The translations under genes were made by a program, and so were the position numbers. The notes below the pieces were generated by a model, which saw nothing but the letters and a program-made list of their open reading frames with translations, was not told the origin of the DNA and made no database searches. Below are positions 53,442 to 62,879 of a stretch of DNA of 64,000 nt, in pieces; position 1 is the first letter of the stretch, and every line of letters begins with the position of its first letter. This DNA comes from Gandjariella thermophila (GTDB lineage Bacteria > Actinomycetota > Actinomycetes > Mycobacteriales > Pseudonocardiaceae): contig NZ_BJFL01000007.1 in NCBI RefSeq assembly GCF_005405885.1, positions 6,394-70,393 of the forward strand, read 5' to 3'.

Positions 53442-54194
53442 ATGACCGCGACACCGTCGCCGCCCATGATCCGGATGGTTGGCGTGCAGAAGCATTTCGG
53501 CCCCCTGCATGTCCTCAAGGACATCAACCTGGAAGTGTCCCGGGGCGAGGTCGTCGTGGTCCTGGGTCCCTCCGGTTCGGGGAAGTCCACGCTGTGTCGC
53601 ACGATCAACCGTTTGGAGTCCATCGACTCGGGCACGATCGAGGTCGACGGCCAGCCGCTACCCGCGGAGGGTAGGCAACTCGCCCGGCTGCGTGCCGATG
53701 TCGGCATGGTGTTCCAGACCTTCAATCTGTTCGCCCACAAGACCATCGTCGAGAATGTCATGCTCGGGCCGGTCAAGGTGCGTAAGGTGAGCCAGGCGGA
53801 GGCCAGGAAGACCGCCGTCGAACTGCTGGAACGGGTCGGCATCGCGGACCAGGCGGAGAAGTACCCGGCTCAGCTGTCCGGCGGCCAGCAGCAGCGCGCC
53901 GCGATCGCCAGGGCGCTGGCCATGCGGCCCAAGGTCATGCTGTTCGACGAGCCCACCTCGGCACTCGACCCCGAGATGATCAACGAGGTGCTGGACGTGA
54001 TGACCACGCTCGCCAGCGAGGGCATGACCATGCTGGTGGTCACCCACGAGATGGGTTTCGCCCGCCGCGCCGCGCATCGGGTGGTGTTCATGTCCGACGG
54101 TGAGATCGTCGAGGACGCCCCGCCCGAGGAATTCTTCGGCGCACCGAAATCGAACCGGGCCAAGGATTTCCTGGGCAAGATCCTGACCCACTGA
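53442..54194 (+). CDS. gluA: glutamate ABC transporter ATP-binding protein
   Basis: 250 residues from ATG 53442 (GGAGGG upstream). Polar amino acid ABC ATPase: Walker [14 protein letters not shown]-loop VFQTFNLF, signature [16 protein letters not shown], Walker [15 protein letters not shown], switch His in [11 protein letters not shown]. First gene of the operon gluA-gluB-gluC-gluD for glutamate uptake. Confidence 0.92.
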   Translation: MTATPSPPMIRMVGVQKHFGPLHVLKDINLEVSRGEVVVVLGPSGSGKSTLCRTINRLESIDSGTIEVDGQPLPAEGRQLARLRADVGMVFQTFNLFAHKTIVENVMLGPVKVRKVSQAEARKTAVELLERVGIADQAEKYPAQLSGGQQQRAAIARALAMRPKVMLFDEPTSALDPEMINEVLDVMTTLASEGMTMLVVTHEMGFARRAAHRVVFMSDGEIVEDAPPEEFFGAPKSNRAKDFLGKILTH

Positions 54195-54240
54195 GTTGGC
54201 GGCGCCGTCGGCGTCGCCGAGAAAGAGCAGGAGAATCGGG

Positions 54241-55131
54241 ATGAGGGTTCGCACTCTGGCGGTGGGGTTGCTGGTCGGCAGCCTCGCCCTGACCGCATGC
54301 GGCAAGCAGGGTGGCCCCAGCCAGCTGGGGTCGGCCCCGTCGCAGGCCCCGGCAACCGGCGTCACGGTTGACGGGTCGCCGACGTTCGACAAGATCAAGG
54401 CGCGCGGCCGGGTGGTGATCGGGGTCAAGCAGGACCAGCCCTACCTGGGTCAGCTCAACCCGACCACGCACAAGTACGAAGGCTTCGACATCGAGATCGC
54501 CAAGCTGGTCGCGGCCAAGCTGGGCTACGGCGAGGACAAGATCGACTATAAGCCGATCCCGTCGCAGTCGCGCGAGCAGGCGATCCAGAACGGCGACGTG
54601 GACTTCTACGTCGGTACGTACACCATCAACGACAAGCGGAAGCAGCAGGTGTCCTTCGCCGGGCCGTACTACATGGCCGGCCAGGACCTCCTGGTGCGCA
54701 AGGACGACACCTCCATCACCGGGCCGACGAGCCTGAAGGGCAAGAAGGTCTGCTCGGTGACCGGCTCCACGCCGATCCAGCGGGTGCGCGACCAGCAGTT
54801 GACCGAGCCCAACAACATCGTCGAGTTCCAGGGCTACCAGCAATGCGTCGACCAGTTGCTCTCCAAGCAGGTCGACGTGGTGACCACGGACGACGCGATC
54901 CTCAAGGGCTACGCCGCGCAGAGCCCCGACCAGCTCAAGGTGGTCGGCAAGCCGTTCTCCCAGGAGCCGTACGGCGTCGGCCTGGCGCACGACGACAAGG
55001 CGCTGCGGACGAAGATCGACGACGTCCTGCAGCAGGCCGAGCAGGACGGCACCTGGAAGCAGATCTACGACGCCACGCTCGGCAAGTCGGGTTCGCCCGC
55101 GCCGACGCCGCCGCAGATCGACCGTTACTGA
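54241..55131 (+). CDS. gluB: glutamate-binding lipoprotein
   Basis: 296 residues from ATG 54241 (AGGAGAA upstream). Lipoprotein signal VGLLVGSLALTACGK with the lipid-modified Cys. Family 3 solute-binding domain: RGRVVIGVKQDQPYLGQLNP, YEGFDIEIAKLVAAKLG, GDVDFYVGTYTINDKRKQQV, FAGPYYMAGQDLLV, and QCVDQLLSKQVDVVTTDDAI. It captures glutamate outside the membrane for GluCD. Confidence 0.92.
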   Translation: MRVRTLAVGLLVGSLALTACGKQGGPSQLGSAPSQAPATGVTVDGSPTFDKIKARGRVVIGVKQDQPYLGQLNPTTHKYEGFDIEIAKLVAAKLGYGEDKIDYKPIPSQSREQAIQNGDVDFYVGTYTINDKRKQQVSFAGPYYMAGQDLLVRKDDTSITGPTSLKGKKVCSVTGSTPIQRVRDQQLTEPNNIVEFQGYQQCVDQLLSKQVDVVTTDDAILKGYAAQSPDQLKVVGKPFSQEPYGVGLAHDDKALRTKIDDVLQQAEQDGTWKQIYDATLGKSGSPAPTPPQIDRY

Positions 55132-55200
55132 TCAGGCCACGGTGGGGCGGTCCCGGTTCGCCGGGGCCGCCCGCCGGGCGAGGCGTCCGAGGGGCAAGCC

Positions 55201-55851
55201 GTGATCGACGTCCTGGTCAACAACTGGCCACTGTTCGCCGAGGGTTTCGTCAGCACGATCGAACTGTTCGCGCTGGCCGCCATCGGTTCGCTGGTGCTCG
55301 GCACGATCCTGGCCACCATGCGGGTCAGCCCGGTGCCGGTGCTGCGGACGGCCGGAGCCGGCTACGTGAACATCGTCCGCAACACGCCGCTGACCCTGGT
55401 GTTCTTCTTCTTCGTGTTCGCCTACCCGCGGCTGGGCCTGGTGGAGCTGTCGTTCTTCACCCTCGCGGTCGTGTCGCTGACCGTCTACACTGCGGCGTTC
55501 GTCTGTGAGACGGTGCGTGCGGGAATCAACACCGTGCCGCTCGGCCAGGGTGAGGCGTCCCGCGCGCTGGGCCTGACCTTCCCGCAGACGCTGATCAGCG
55601 TGGTCGTGCCGCAGGCGTTCCGTTCCGTGGTGCCGCCGCTGACCAGCGTGATGATCGCTCTGCTGAAGAACACCACGATCGCCGCCGGGTTCTCGGTGCA
55701 CGAGGCCGGTGCGATCACCCCGGCGCTGTCCGAGCGTGGCGAGCCGATCCTGCTCGGCATGCTGTGGATCGTGATCGGCTTCCTCATCCTCGTGCTGCCG
55801 CTCAGCGCCATGCAGCGCACCCTGGAGAAGCGCTGGAGGGTCGCCCGATGA
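55201..55851 (+). CDS. gluC: glutamate ABC transporter permease
   Basis: 216 residues from GTG 55201. HisMQ-type permease of polar amino acid importers: NIVRNTPLTLVFFFFVFAYP is the conserved loop, and EASRALGLTFPQTLISVVVP the EAA motif that contacts GluA; four to five membrane helices. Its stop overlaps the gluD start by four bases. Confidence 0.92.
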   Translation: MIDVLVNNWPLFAEGFVSTIELFALAAIGSLVLGTILATMRVSPVPVLRTAGAGYVNIVRNTPLTLVFFFFVFAYPRLGLVELSFFTLAVVSLTVYTAAFVCETVRAGINTVPLGQGEASRALGLTFPQTLISVVVPQAFRSVVPPLTSVMIALLKNTTIAAGFSVHEAGAITPALSERGEPILLGMLWIVIGFLILVLPLSAMQRTLEKRWRVAR

Positions 55852-56735
55852 GTTCCGTCCTCTACGACATTCCCGGCCCGAAGGCGAAGGCACGCAACGC
55901 GACCTTCGGGGTGGTGGCCAGCCTGGTGGTTATCGCCGTCCTCGGGTTCATCGGCTACCGCTTCGCGGCCACCGGCCAGTTCGACCCGCTGAAGTGGAGT
56001 TGGCTGGAGTACCAGACGATCCAGCTCGACCTGCTCAACGCGCTGAAGGCCACGCTGTCCGCGTTCGTCGTGGGCGCCGCGCTGGCGCTGGTCTTCGGCG
56101 CGGTGTTCGCGCTGGCCCGGTTGTCCGACCACGCCTGGCTGCGGGCGCCGGCCGCCGTGGTGGTGGAGTTCTTCCGCGCCATCCCGCTGGTCATCCTGAT
56201 CTTCACGCTGTACTACGCGCTGCCGAAGGCCGGCGTCACCGTCGGCGTCTTCTGGTCGCTGGTGATCGGGCTGACCCTGTACAACGGCTCGGTGCTGGCC
56301 GAAGTGTTCCGGGCCGGCGTCGAGGCGATGCCGAAGGGCCAGAGCGAGGCCGCCTACGCGCTGGGCCTGCGCAAGAGCCAGGTGATGACCACCGTGCTGC
56401 TGCCGCAGGCGGTGCGGGCGATGCTGCCGACCATCATCAGCCAGCTCGTCGTGCTGCTCAAGGACACCGCACTCGGCTTCCTGATCACCTACCAGGAGCT
56501 GCTGTTCGAGGCGCGCTACCTCGGCGGACTGGGCGAGTTCGGCCGGCCGATCATTCCCACCGCCATGGTGGTCGCCGCCGTCTACATCTCGCTCTGCATG
56601 CTGCTGTCCTGGCTGGCCAACTACCTGGAGCGGCGCAACCGCCGGAAGGTCCGCTACGCGGGGGCCGCCGTTGCCAAGCCGACCGTGGCGGAGACGCAGG
56701 ACGAGCTGAAGATCGACACCCTGCAGGCGGAGTAG
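55848..56735 (+). CDS. gluD: glutamate ABC transporter permease
   Basis: 295 residues from ATG 55848, translationally coupled to gluC (ATGA). Longer HisM-type permease with an extra N-terminal segment: VVEFFRAIPLVILIFTLYYA loop, EAAYALGLRKSQVMTTVLLP EAA motif, five or more helices and a charged C-terminal tail. Completes the GluABCD importer. Confidence 0.92.
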   Translation: MSSVLYDIPGPKAKARNATFGVVASLVVIAVLGFIGYRFAATGQFDPLKWSWLEYQTIQLDLLNALKATLSAFVVGAALALVFGAVFALARLSDHAWLRAPAAVVVEFFRAIPLVILIFTLYYALPKAGVTVGVFWSLVIGLTLYNGSVLAEVFRAGVEAMPKGQSEAAYALGLRKSQVMTTVLLPQAVRAMLPTIISQLVVLLKDTALGFLITYQELLFEARYLGGLGEFGRPIIPTAMVVAAVYISLCMLLSWLANYLERRNRRKVRYAGAAVAKPTVAETQDELKIDTLQAE

Positions 56736-56750
56736 AGGCAGAATCGGCGC

Positions 56751-57107
56751 ATGACGCTGCGCGTGGGATCGGTCGTGCTGGGCGTGTCGGACGTCCGGCG
56801 CGCCATGGACTTCTGGACACGGGCGCTGGGTTACGTGCCGCGCGACGAACCCGACGACACGTGGGTGGTGCTCACCCCGCCGTCCGGCGACGGCCCGAAC
56901 ATCTCGCTGGGACGGTCCGAGACACCGGTGCAGGACCGGCCACGGGTGCACCTGGACCTCTACACCGCCGACCAGGCCGGCGAGGTGGACCGGTTGCTCG
57001 CCCTCGGTGCGACCCGCGTGGACTGGGCCGACTACCCGGAGGGCGCGGACTTCGTGGTGCTCGCGGACCCCGAGGGCAACCGGTTCTGCGTGATCGACCA
57101 CCGCTGA
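56751..57107 (+). CDS. VOC-family (glyoxalase-like) protein
   Basis: 118 residues from ATG 56751. Single vicinal-oxygen-chelate domain: SVVLGVSDVRRAMDFWTRAL, VHLDLYTADQAGEVDRLLAL, FVVLADPEGNRFCVID. The DPEGNRFCV ending is typical. Fifteen bases after gluD, so possibly read through from the glu operon. Cytoplasmic; substrate unknown, perhaps a resistance or isomerase protein. Confidence 0.85.
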   Translation: MTLRVGSVVLGVSDVRRAMDFWTRALGYVPRDEPDDTWVVLTPPSGDGPNISLGRSETPVQDRPRVHLDLYTADQAGEVDRLLALGATRVDWADYPEGADFVVLADPEGNRFCVIDHR

Positions 57108-57113
57108 CGCGGG

Positions 57114-57614
57114 TCACTCGCCCGCATCCGCAGACCCGAGCAGCCGCGCGTAGTTGGCCAGCGACCGCTGGTAGCGCGGCAGGTGCGGAGCGAGCGCGCC
57201 GAGCGCCAACGACACCGCCTCCCGCTCGTGTCCGACGTCCACCAGGGCCAGGGCCAGGAAGGCCCGCACCGCGTCGTCCAGGTGGTCGTGGCCGGCCTCC
57301 ATCTCCGCGCGCAGCAGGGCGACGCTCTCTTCCGGCTTGCCGATGTTCCGCAGGCTGCTCGCCAGCTGGATCACCGCGCGACGCCGCCGCTCACCGGTGA
57401 GCCCGCGGTCCAGCGCCTCCCGGTACAGCGGCACGGCCCGGTCCGAGTGACCGGTCGAGTCCAGCGAGCAGGCCCGCTCGAAAACGCCCACCGGGTCGTC
57501 CGGGGGCAGCTCCGCCGCCAGCTTCTCGATCAGCGTCAGGAACTCCGCCTCGCCGTACTGGTCGAACGACGCCCACGCGCCGGCCAGCCGCCCCTCCCAA
57601 TCCGCCTCGCTCAC
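57114..57614 (-). CDS. tetratricopeptide-repeat protein
   Basis: 166 residues from GTG at 57612-57614 (VSEADWEGRLAGAWASFDQY). It contains helical repeats of TPR type (PVGVFERACSLDSTGHSDRA, VPLYREALDRGL, AVIQLASSLRNIGKPEESVA, LLRAEM, AFLALALVDVGHEREAVS), as in the small TPR_5 family of actinobacteria. Probably a protein-protein interaction module. Converges on the VOC gene with a 6-bp gap. Confidence 0.78.
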   Translation of the reverse strand: MSEADWEGRLAGAWASFDQYGEAEFLTLIEKLAAELPPDDPVGVFERACSLDSTGHSDRAVPLYREALDRGLTGERRRRAVIQLASSLRNIGKPEESVALLRAEMEAGHDHLDDAVRAFLALALVDVGHEREAVSLALGALAPHLPRYQRSLANYARLLGSADAGE

Positions 57615-57651
57615 CGCATCAGCCTGCCAGGTCGCGACGCCGCCCGGGTGG

Positions 57652-58842
57652 CTATCGCAGAACCTCGTCGAGCCAGTCGAAGGTGCGCTGGTCGAACAGG
57701 GACCGGTTCCACGCCTCGCAGTGCCCGGCGGCGCCGTCCGCGGCGGTGTAGCGGACGAGCGTCTTCTCGCAGCGCAGCGCGTCGAACAGCCGCTCCGCGC
57801 CGACCGCGATCGGGTCACCCTCCGCCCAGGCCACCATGGTCGGGCAGGTGATCCGCTCGACAACGTCGGCGATGCGGTAGCGGGCCAACTCGGCGATGTA
57901 CTCGGCGGGGCCGGGAACGCCGTGCACCCACAGGCCGCGCTGGAACAGCCGCCAGCGCACCGGCGGCGACGCGGCGGCCCGCACGAAGAACGGCTCCAGT
58001 TCGTGCGGGTCGACCTCGGGCAGCCGGGCGGCGAGGTCGGGCGGCAGCACGGCGCGCATCGCGTCCAGCGGCTCCCACTGCCCCGGGTCGGCCACCAGCG
58101 CGGCGATCCGGCGGTCACCGCTGGCCGCGCGGGGCGCGAGGAAGCCGCCGAAGCTCCAGCCCATCACCGCGATCCGGCCCGGGTCGACCTCGACCCTTCC
58201 GACCGCGTAGTCGAGGACCGGCCGGATGACGGTCTCCCAGTCCGGCCGCATGTGCAGGCCCTGCTTGATCAGCGCCCGGCCCTGACCGGGACCGTCGACC
58301 AGCATGCAGTGGTAGCCGCGCCGGACGGCGGGCACGGCGTGCGAGAAGTACATCTCGTGGATGTTGGAGTCGTACCCGTTCACAGCGACCAGGGTCGGCC
58401 GCGCGGTTGCGGAGTCGTCCGCCAGGCACAGGTAACCGGGCAGCGTGGTGCCCTCGAACGGCACCTCCACCCGCTCCATCGGTGGGGCCGCCAGCGCGGC
58501 GAACTTGTCGAAACAGGACGCCTCCAGGTCGAACGCGGTGACCAGGCGCGGATCGACCGGCGCGCCGAACAGCGGGTAGAACGAGACCCGGTAGTAGGTG
58601 CTGGCCCGCAGGTACGCCTCGCGCGCGCTCACCCGGTGGCCCCGCTCGGCGCTGGCGTCGCCGAGCCGTTCCACCCGATCGGCGGTCTCCATCCATGCCG
58701 CGTACCAGCCGTCCGCGTCACCGCCCGCGATTCGTGCGGCGGTGGCGGCGCACTCGCCGTACTCGGCACCACCCCGGGGCATCGTGGCCAGCGCCCGCTC
58801 GGCGAACATCTGCCACAGCGGATCGTCGAACAGTGCCTTCAT
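57652..58842 (-). CDS. alpha/beta hydrolase (FrsA/DUF1100-like esterase family)
   Basis: 396 residues from ATG at 58840-58842. A helical N-terminal cap region (YLRASTYYRVSFYPLFGAP) precedes the hydrolase core: VNGYDSNIHEMYF, nucleophile elbow Ser in VMGWSFGGFLAPR, acid Asp in WAEGDPIAVGAERL and His in AAGHCEAWN. This matches the family of 2,6-dihydroxypseudooxynicotine hydrolase-like and FrsA-like enzymes that cleave C-C or ester bonds. Substrate unknown. No signal peptide. Confidence 0.83.
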   Translation of the reverse strand: MKALFDDPLWQMFAERALATMPRGGAEYGECAATAARIAGGDADGWYAAWMETADRVERLGDASAERGHRVSAREAYLRASTYYRVSFYPLFGAPVDPRLVTAFDLEASCFDKFAALAAPPMERVEVPFEGTTLPGYLCLADDSATARPTLVAVNGYDSNIHEMYFSHAVPAVRRGYHCMLVDGPGQGRALIKQGLHMRPDWETVIRPVLDYAVGRVEVDPGRIAVMGWSFGGFLAPRAASGDRRIAALVADPGQWEPLDAMRAVLPPDLAARLPEVDPHELEPFFVRAAASPPVRWRLFQRGLWVHGVPGPAEYIAELARYRIADVVERITCPTMVAWAEGDPIAVGAERLFDALRCEKTLVRYTAADGAAGHCEAWNRSLFDQRTFDWLDEVLR

Positions 58843-58952
58843 GCGGGCTTCGCGGGCCTTCCGGGACGGCGCACGCGTTCACCATGGCACGCTCCAACCC
58901 GTCCGGCCGCCCACACACGGCCGTGATCGCCGGGGTTCACTCCCCCGGGTTG

Positions 58953-59156
58953 CTACCGAAGTCGGTCAGCCTTGGCCGCGGCGAGGAAGGCATTCCAGTT
59001 GCGCCGGGGGAAATCCAGCACCGGACCGGTGACGTTCTTGGAGTCCCGCACGCCCACGCTGGCCTCGCCGACCGCCACCTCGACGCAGTCCTTCGTCGGA
59101 CCACCGCTGCGGCTGCTCTTACGCCACGCCATGCGCCCCGGGCGCCGAGTTGTCAT
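58953..59156 (-). CDS. DUF397 domain protein
   Basis: 67 residues. WRKSSRSGGPTKDCVEVAV followed by VRDSKNVTGPVLDFPRRNWN is the full DUF397 signature. Its ATG overlaps the stop of the HTH gene (ATGA). Such pairs occur in many copies in filamentous actinobacteria (BldB/WhiJ-type); the small protein is thought to modulate the DNA-binding partner. Confidence 0.9.
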   Translation of the reverse strand: MTTRRPGRMAWRKSSRSGGPTKDCVEVAVGEASVGVRDSKNVTGPVLDFPRRNWNAFLAAAKADRLR

Positions 59157-60019
59157 GCCGGGCCTCCCCTGGCCGGTCTAGTGTTTGCCCACTGGGCAAA
59201 CAACGACCGGGATTCTTCCACGCCCAGGGCCACGTCGGCGATGCAGTTGAACTTGCGGCGGTACACGCGGATCGCGGCCGGGTCCTCCAGGAAGACGGTG
59301 GCCGTATCGGTGTCCGCGTGCGCCACCGGGTCGTGGTCGGCGAACTCCAGGAGCCTGGCCGGATAACCCAGGGCAGGCGAGGCGGGCGCGGACAGCGGCA
59401 CCACGCGGATGGTCACCTGCGACCAGTTCGCCATCAGCGCGAGCCGGAGCATCTGCTCATGCATGACCTGCAGGCCACCGACCACGTGGTGCAGCGCGGC
59501 CTCGTGGAGGTAGAACGTGGCCTGCGGGGGACGCCACCGCTGCAACACACTCTGCCGGGCCATCCGGGCCGCCACGAACGGCTCCAACTCCGCCGCCGGG
59601 CCGTCCCAGAACCGTGCCATGATCGCCCGAGCGTAGTCCTCGGTCTGGAGTAAGCCGCTGATGAGCACCGGCTCGTAGCCACTGATCGCGGTCGCCGCAC
59701 TTTCCAGCATGATCATCGTGCTGAGTTCATCCGGGAGGTACGGCTGGTGCGGCCTGAGCAGGTAGCCGGTGTCCCGTTCCCGGACCAGTTGCTTGACCCG
59801 CTCCACCGTCTCCGCGTCGGCCCGGCACTGGCCCAGGTACAGGAAGACGTTGGCCTCCGGGGTGGTGCGCCGCCCGGTTTCCATCAGCGTCAGCCGTGGG
59901 CGCGACCAGCCGAGCCGGCGCGCCAACTCGGACCCGCTGAACCCGGCCCGCACCCGCGCCTGGCGCAGTTCGTCGCCCAACTCCCGCAGGCGCACCGTGG
60001 ACCTCTGCTGAGCCTTCAT
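59153..60019 (-). CDS. helix-turn-helix regulator with DUF5753 (Scr1/WhiJ-like)
   Basis: 288 residues from ATG at 60017-60019 (MKAQQRSTVRLRELGDELRQ). XRE-type helix-turn-helix: LRQARVRAGFSGSELARRLG, WSRPRLTLMETGRRT. From about residue 95 the DUF5753 domain: ISGYEPVLISGLLQTEDYAR, FVAARMARQSVLQR, FYLHEAALHHVVGG, VTIRVVPLSA, VFLEDPAAIRVYR. Regulators of this kind control development or secondary metabolism in Streptomyces together with a DUF397 protein, which follows here in overlap. Target unknown. Confidence 0.88.
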   Translation of the reverse strand: MKAQQRSTVRLRELGDELRQARVRAGFSGSELARRLGWSRPRLTLMETGRRTTPEANVFLYLGQCRADAETVERVKQLVRERDTGYLLRPHQPYLPDELSTMIMLESAATAISGYEPVLISGLLQTEDYARAIMARFWDGPAAELEPFVAARMARQSVLQRWRPPQATFYLHEAALHHVVGGLQVMHEQMLRLALMANWSQVTIRVVPLSAPASPALGYPARLLEFADHDPVAHADTDTATVFLEDPAAIRVYRRKFNCIADVALGVEESRSLFAQWANTRPARGGPA

Positions 60020-60186
60020 GGCGCGCAACGCTATTGCGCCGAACCGCGCAGCGGCGACGAACGACACCAAGATCCACCCCAACGCCGCAGCCCGTCGCGC
60101 CGGTTTTCCCTGGCGTAACCCGTCGGCGGGAATGCACTCCCGCCTGGTGCCGCGCCGACGGGACACGGCACCGGGCGGGGCGGCGG

Positions 60187-60948
60187 TCAGCGCTTGCGCC
60201 AGGGGAGAAGCCGGAGGATCGGGTCGTACTTACGGTCGACGACGCGTTCCTTCATCGGGATCAGCGCGTTGTCGGTGATCTTGATGTTCTCCGGGCAGAC
60301 CTCGGTGCAGCACTTGGTGATGTTGCAGAAGCCCAGGCCGTGGTCGGACTGCGCGACGGCGGTGCGGTCCGCGCCGGTGTTCTCCTCCAGGCTGTCCAGC
60401 GGGTGCATCTCCAGTTCGGCGATGCGCATGAGGAACCGGGGGCCGGCGAAGTTGGCCTTGTTGTCCTCGTGGTCACGGATGACGTGGCAGACGTTCTGGC
60501 ACAGGAAGCACTCGATGCACTTGCGGAACTCCTGCGACCGGTTCACGTCCTGCTGCTGCATCCGGTACTCGCCGGGCTGGAGGTCCTTCGGCGGGCTGAA
60601 CGACGGGACCTCGCGAGCCTTCTGGTAGTTGTAGCTCACGTCGGTCACCAGATCCTTGATCACCGGGAAGGTCCGGATCGGGGTGACCGTGATGACCTCG
60701 TCCGGTTCGAAGATGGACATCCGGGTCATGCACATCAGCCGGGGCCGGCCGTTGATCTCCGCCGAGCACGAGCCGCACTTGCCGGCCTTGCAGTTCCACC
60801 GCACGGCAAGGTCGGAGCACTGGGTGGCCTGCAACCGGTGGATGATGTCGAGGACGACCTCGCCCTCGTTCGCCTCCACGGTGAAGTCCCGCAGCTCACC
60901 GCCCTCGGCGTCGCCCCGCCACACGCGGAGGTGCGCCTGGTACCCCAT
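60187..60948 (-). CDS. sdhB: succinate dehydrogenase iron-sulfur subunit
   Basis: 253 residues. N-terminal 2Fe-2S domain with the cysteines in NCKAGKCGSCSAEI, C-terminal ferredoxin domain with CIECFLCQNVCHV and CNITKCCTEVCPENI for the 4Fe-4S and 3Fe-4S clusters. It passes electrons from SdhA to the membrane subunit. Start overlaps the sdhA stop by one base. Sequence style follows the mycobacterial Rv0247c (Sdh1) group. Confidence 0.93.
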   Translation of the reverse strand: MGYQAHLRVWRGDAEGGELRDFTVEANEGEVVLDIIHRLQATQCSDLAVRWNCKAGKCGSCSAEINGRPRLMCMTRMSIFEPDEVITVTPIRTFPVIKDLVTDVSYNYQKAREVPSFSPPKDLQPGEYRMQQQDVNRSQEFRKCIECFLCQNVCHVIRDHEDNKANFAGPRFLMRIAELEMHPLDSLEENTGADRTAVAQSDHGLGFCNITKCCTEVCPENIKITDNALIPMKERVVDRKYDPILRLLPWRKR

Positions 60949-62855
60949 CAGCTCTCCTTCCCGAGCCTGGCTCGGTGGCTTTCCAGTTCCTCTGGCGTGA
61001 AGTACTTCTGCAGCTCGTCGTACTCGAACAGGTCGAGCAGGTCGCCGCGCATGGCCGGCTGGGGCTGCTCGGTCACGGTGATCCCGTCATCCTCGACCGT
61101 GCAGGGCAGCAGCTTGCGCCGCCAGTCCGCCTCCATCTGCGGGTAGTCGTCGCGGGTGTGCCCGCCACGGCTCTCCGTGCGCTGCAACGCCGCCTTGGCC
61201 ACGCATTCGCTGACCAGCAGCATGTTGCGCAGGTCAAGGGCGAGGTGCCAGCCGGGGTTGTACTGGCGGTGTCCCTCGACCACCACGTTCTTGGCGCGGC
61301 GCTTGAGCTCGTCCAGCTTGGTCAGCGCCAGTTTCATCTCCTCGCCCTTGCGGATGATGCCGACCAGGTCGTTCATCACCTGCTGCAGCTCACCGTGCAG
61401 GGCGTACGGGTTCTCCTGGGTCTCGCCGTCACCGCCCTCGAACGGGAGCACGGCGAGCCGCGCCGCCGCTTGGACGTCCTCTTCGGACAGGCTGGGCCGG
61501 CTGCCCAGGGCCGCCACGTAGTCGGCCGCGCCGAGGCCGGCGCGGCGGCCGAACACCAGCAGGTCGGACAGCGAGTTGCCGCCCAGCCGGTTGGACCCGT
61601 GCATGCCGCCGGCCACCTCGCCGGCGGCGAACAGCCCGGGCACCCTGGACTGTGCGGAGTCCGGGTCGACCTCCACACCGCCCATCACGTAGTGGCAGGT
61701 GGGGCCGACCTCCATCGGCTCGGCGGTGATGTCCACATCGGCCAGTTCCTTGAACTGGTGGTACATCGACGGCAGCCGCCGCTTGATCTCCTCCGCGGAC
61801 AGCCGGCTGGACACGTCCAGGAACACCCCGCCGTGCGGGGAGCCGCGGCCGGCCTTGACTTCGGCGTTGATCGCCCGGGCCACCTCGTCCCGGGGCAGCA
61901 GTTCGGGCGGCCGGCGGTTGTTGTCCGGGTCGGTGTACCAGCGGTCGGCCTCGGCCTCGTTGTCGGCGTACTTGTCCTTGAACACCTCGGGGATGTAGTC
62001 GAACATGAACCGCCGGCCCTCGGAGTTGCGCAGCACCCCGCCGTCGCCGCGCACCGACTCGGTGACCAGGATGCCCTTCACGCTGGGCGGCCACACCATG
62101 CCGGTCGGGTGGAACTGCACGAACTCCATGTTGATCAGCGAGGCGCCGGCCCGCAGCGCGAGCGCGTGCCCGTCCCCGGTGTACTCCCAGGAGTTCGAGG
62201 TCACCTTGAAGGACTTGCCGATGCCGCCGGTGGCCAGCACCACGGCCGGCGCCTCGAACACCACGAACCGGCCGGACTCCCGCCAGTAGCCGAACGCCCC
62301 GGCGATCCGACCATCAGACTTCAGCAGGTCGGTGACGGTGAACTCGGCGAACACCTTGAGGTTGGCCTCGTAGTCGCCGGTCTCCTTGAAGTCCTCCTGC
62401 TGCAGCGACACGATCTTCTGCTGCAGCGTGCGGATCAGTTCCAGCCCGGTGCGGTCGCCGACGTGCGCGAGCCTGGGGTACTCGTGCCCGCCGAAGTTTC
62501 GCTGGCTGATCTTGCCGTCCGGGGTGCGGTCGAACAGGGCGCCGTAGGTCTCCAGTTCCCAGACCCGCTCCGGCGCCTCCTTGGCGTGCAGTTCCGCCAT
62601 CCGCCAGTGGTTGAGGAACTTCCCCCCGCGCATGGTGTCCCGGAAGTGGACCTGCCAGTTGTCGCGCGCGTTGACATTGCCCATGGCGGCGGCGATTCCG
62701 CCTTCGGCCATGACCGTGTGCGCCTTGCCGAACAGCGACTTGCACACCACCGCGGTGCGCAGGCCGCGCTGGCGCGCCTCGATCGCCGCGCGCAGGCCGG
62801 CTCCCCCAGCCCCGATCACGACAACGTCGTAGGCGTGCCGTTCGAACTCGGTCAT
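60948..62855 (-). CDS. sdhA: succinate dehydrogenase flavoprotein subunit
   Basis: 635 residues. FAD-binding VVIGAGGAGLRAAIEARQRG; HTVMAEGGIAAAMGN with the flavin-linking His region; active-site FVQFHPTGMVWPP and RGDGGVLRNSEGRRFM; HGSNRLGGNSLSDLLVFGRR; C-terminal RGGHTRDDYP. It oxidises succinate to fumarate on the cytoplasmic face. The length and motifs agree with Rv0248c of the Sdh1 type. Middle gene of sdhC-sdhA-sdhB. Confidence 0.95.
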   Translation of the reverse strand: MTEFERHAYDVVVIGAGGAGLRAAIEARQRGLRTAVVCKSLFGKAHTVMAEGGIAAAMGNVNARDNWQVHFRDTMRGGKFLNHWRMAELHAKEAPERVWELETYGALFDRTPDGKISQRNFGGHEYPRLAHVGDRTGLELIRTLQQKIVSLQQEDFKETGDYEANLKVFAEFTVTDLLKSDGRIAGAFGYWRESGRFVVFEAPAVVLATGGIGKSFKVTSNSWEYTGDGHALALRAGASLINMEFVQFHPTGMVWPPSVKGILVTESVRGDGGVLRNSEGRRFMFDYIPEVFKDKYADNEAEADRWYTDPDNNRRPPELLPRDEVARAINAEVKAGRGSPHGGVFLDVSSRLSAEEIKRRLPSMYHQFKELADVDITAEPMEVGPTCHYVMGGVEVDPDSAQSRVPGLFAAGEVAGGMHGSNRLGGNSLSDLLVFGRRAGLGAADYVAALGSRPSLSEEDVQAAARLAVLPFEGGDGETQENPYALHGELQQVMNDLVGIIRKGEEMKLALTKLDELKRRAKNVVVEGHRQYNPGWHLALDLRNMLLVSECVAKAALQRTESRGGHTRDDYPQMEADWRRKLLPCTVEDDGITVTEQPQPAMRGDLLDLFEYDELQKYFTPEELESHRARLGKES

Positions 62856-62879
62856 GAGCTTCCCTCGTCGTCGTACTCG

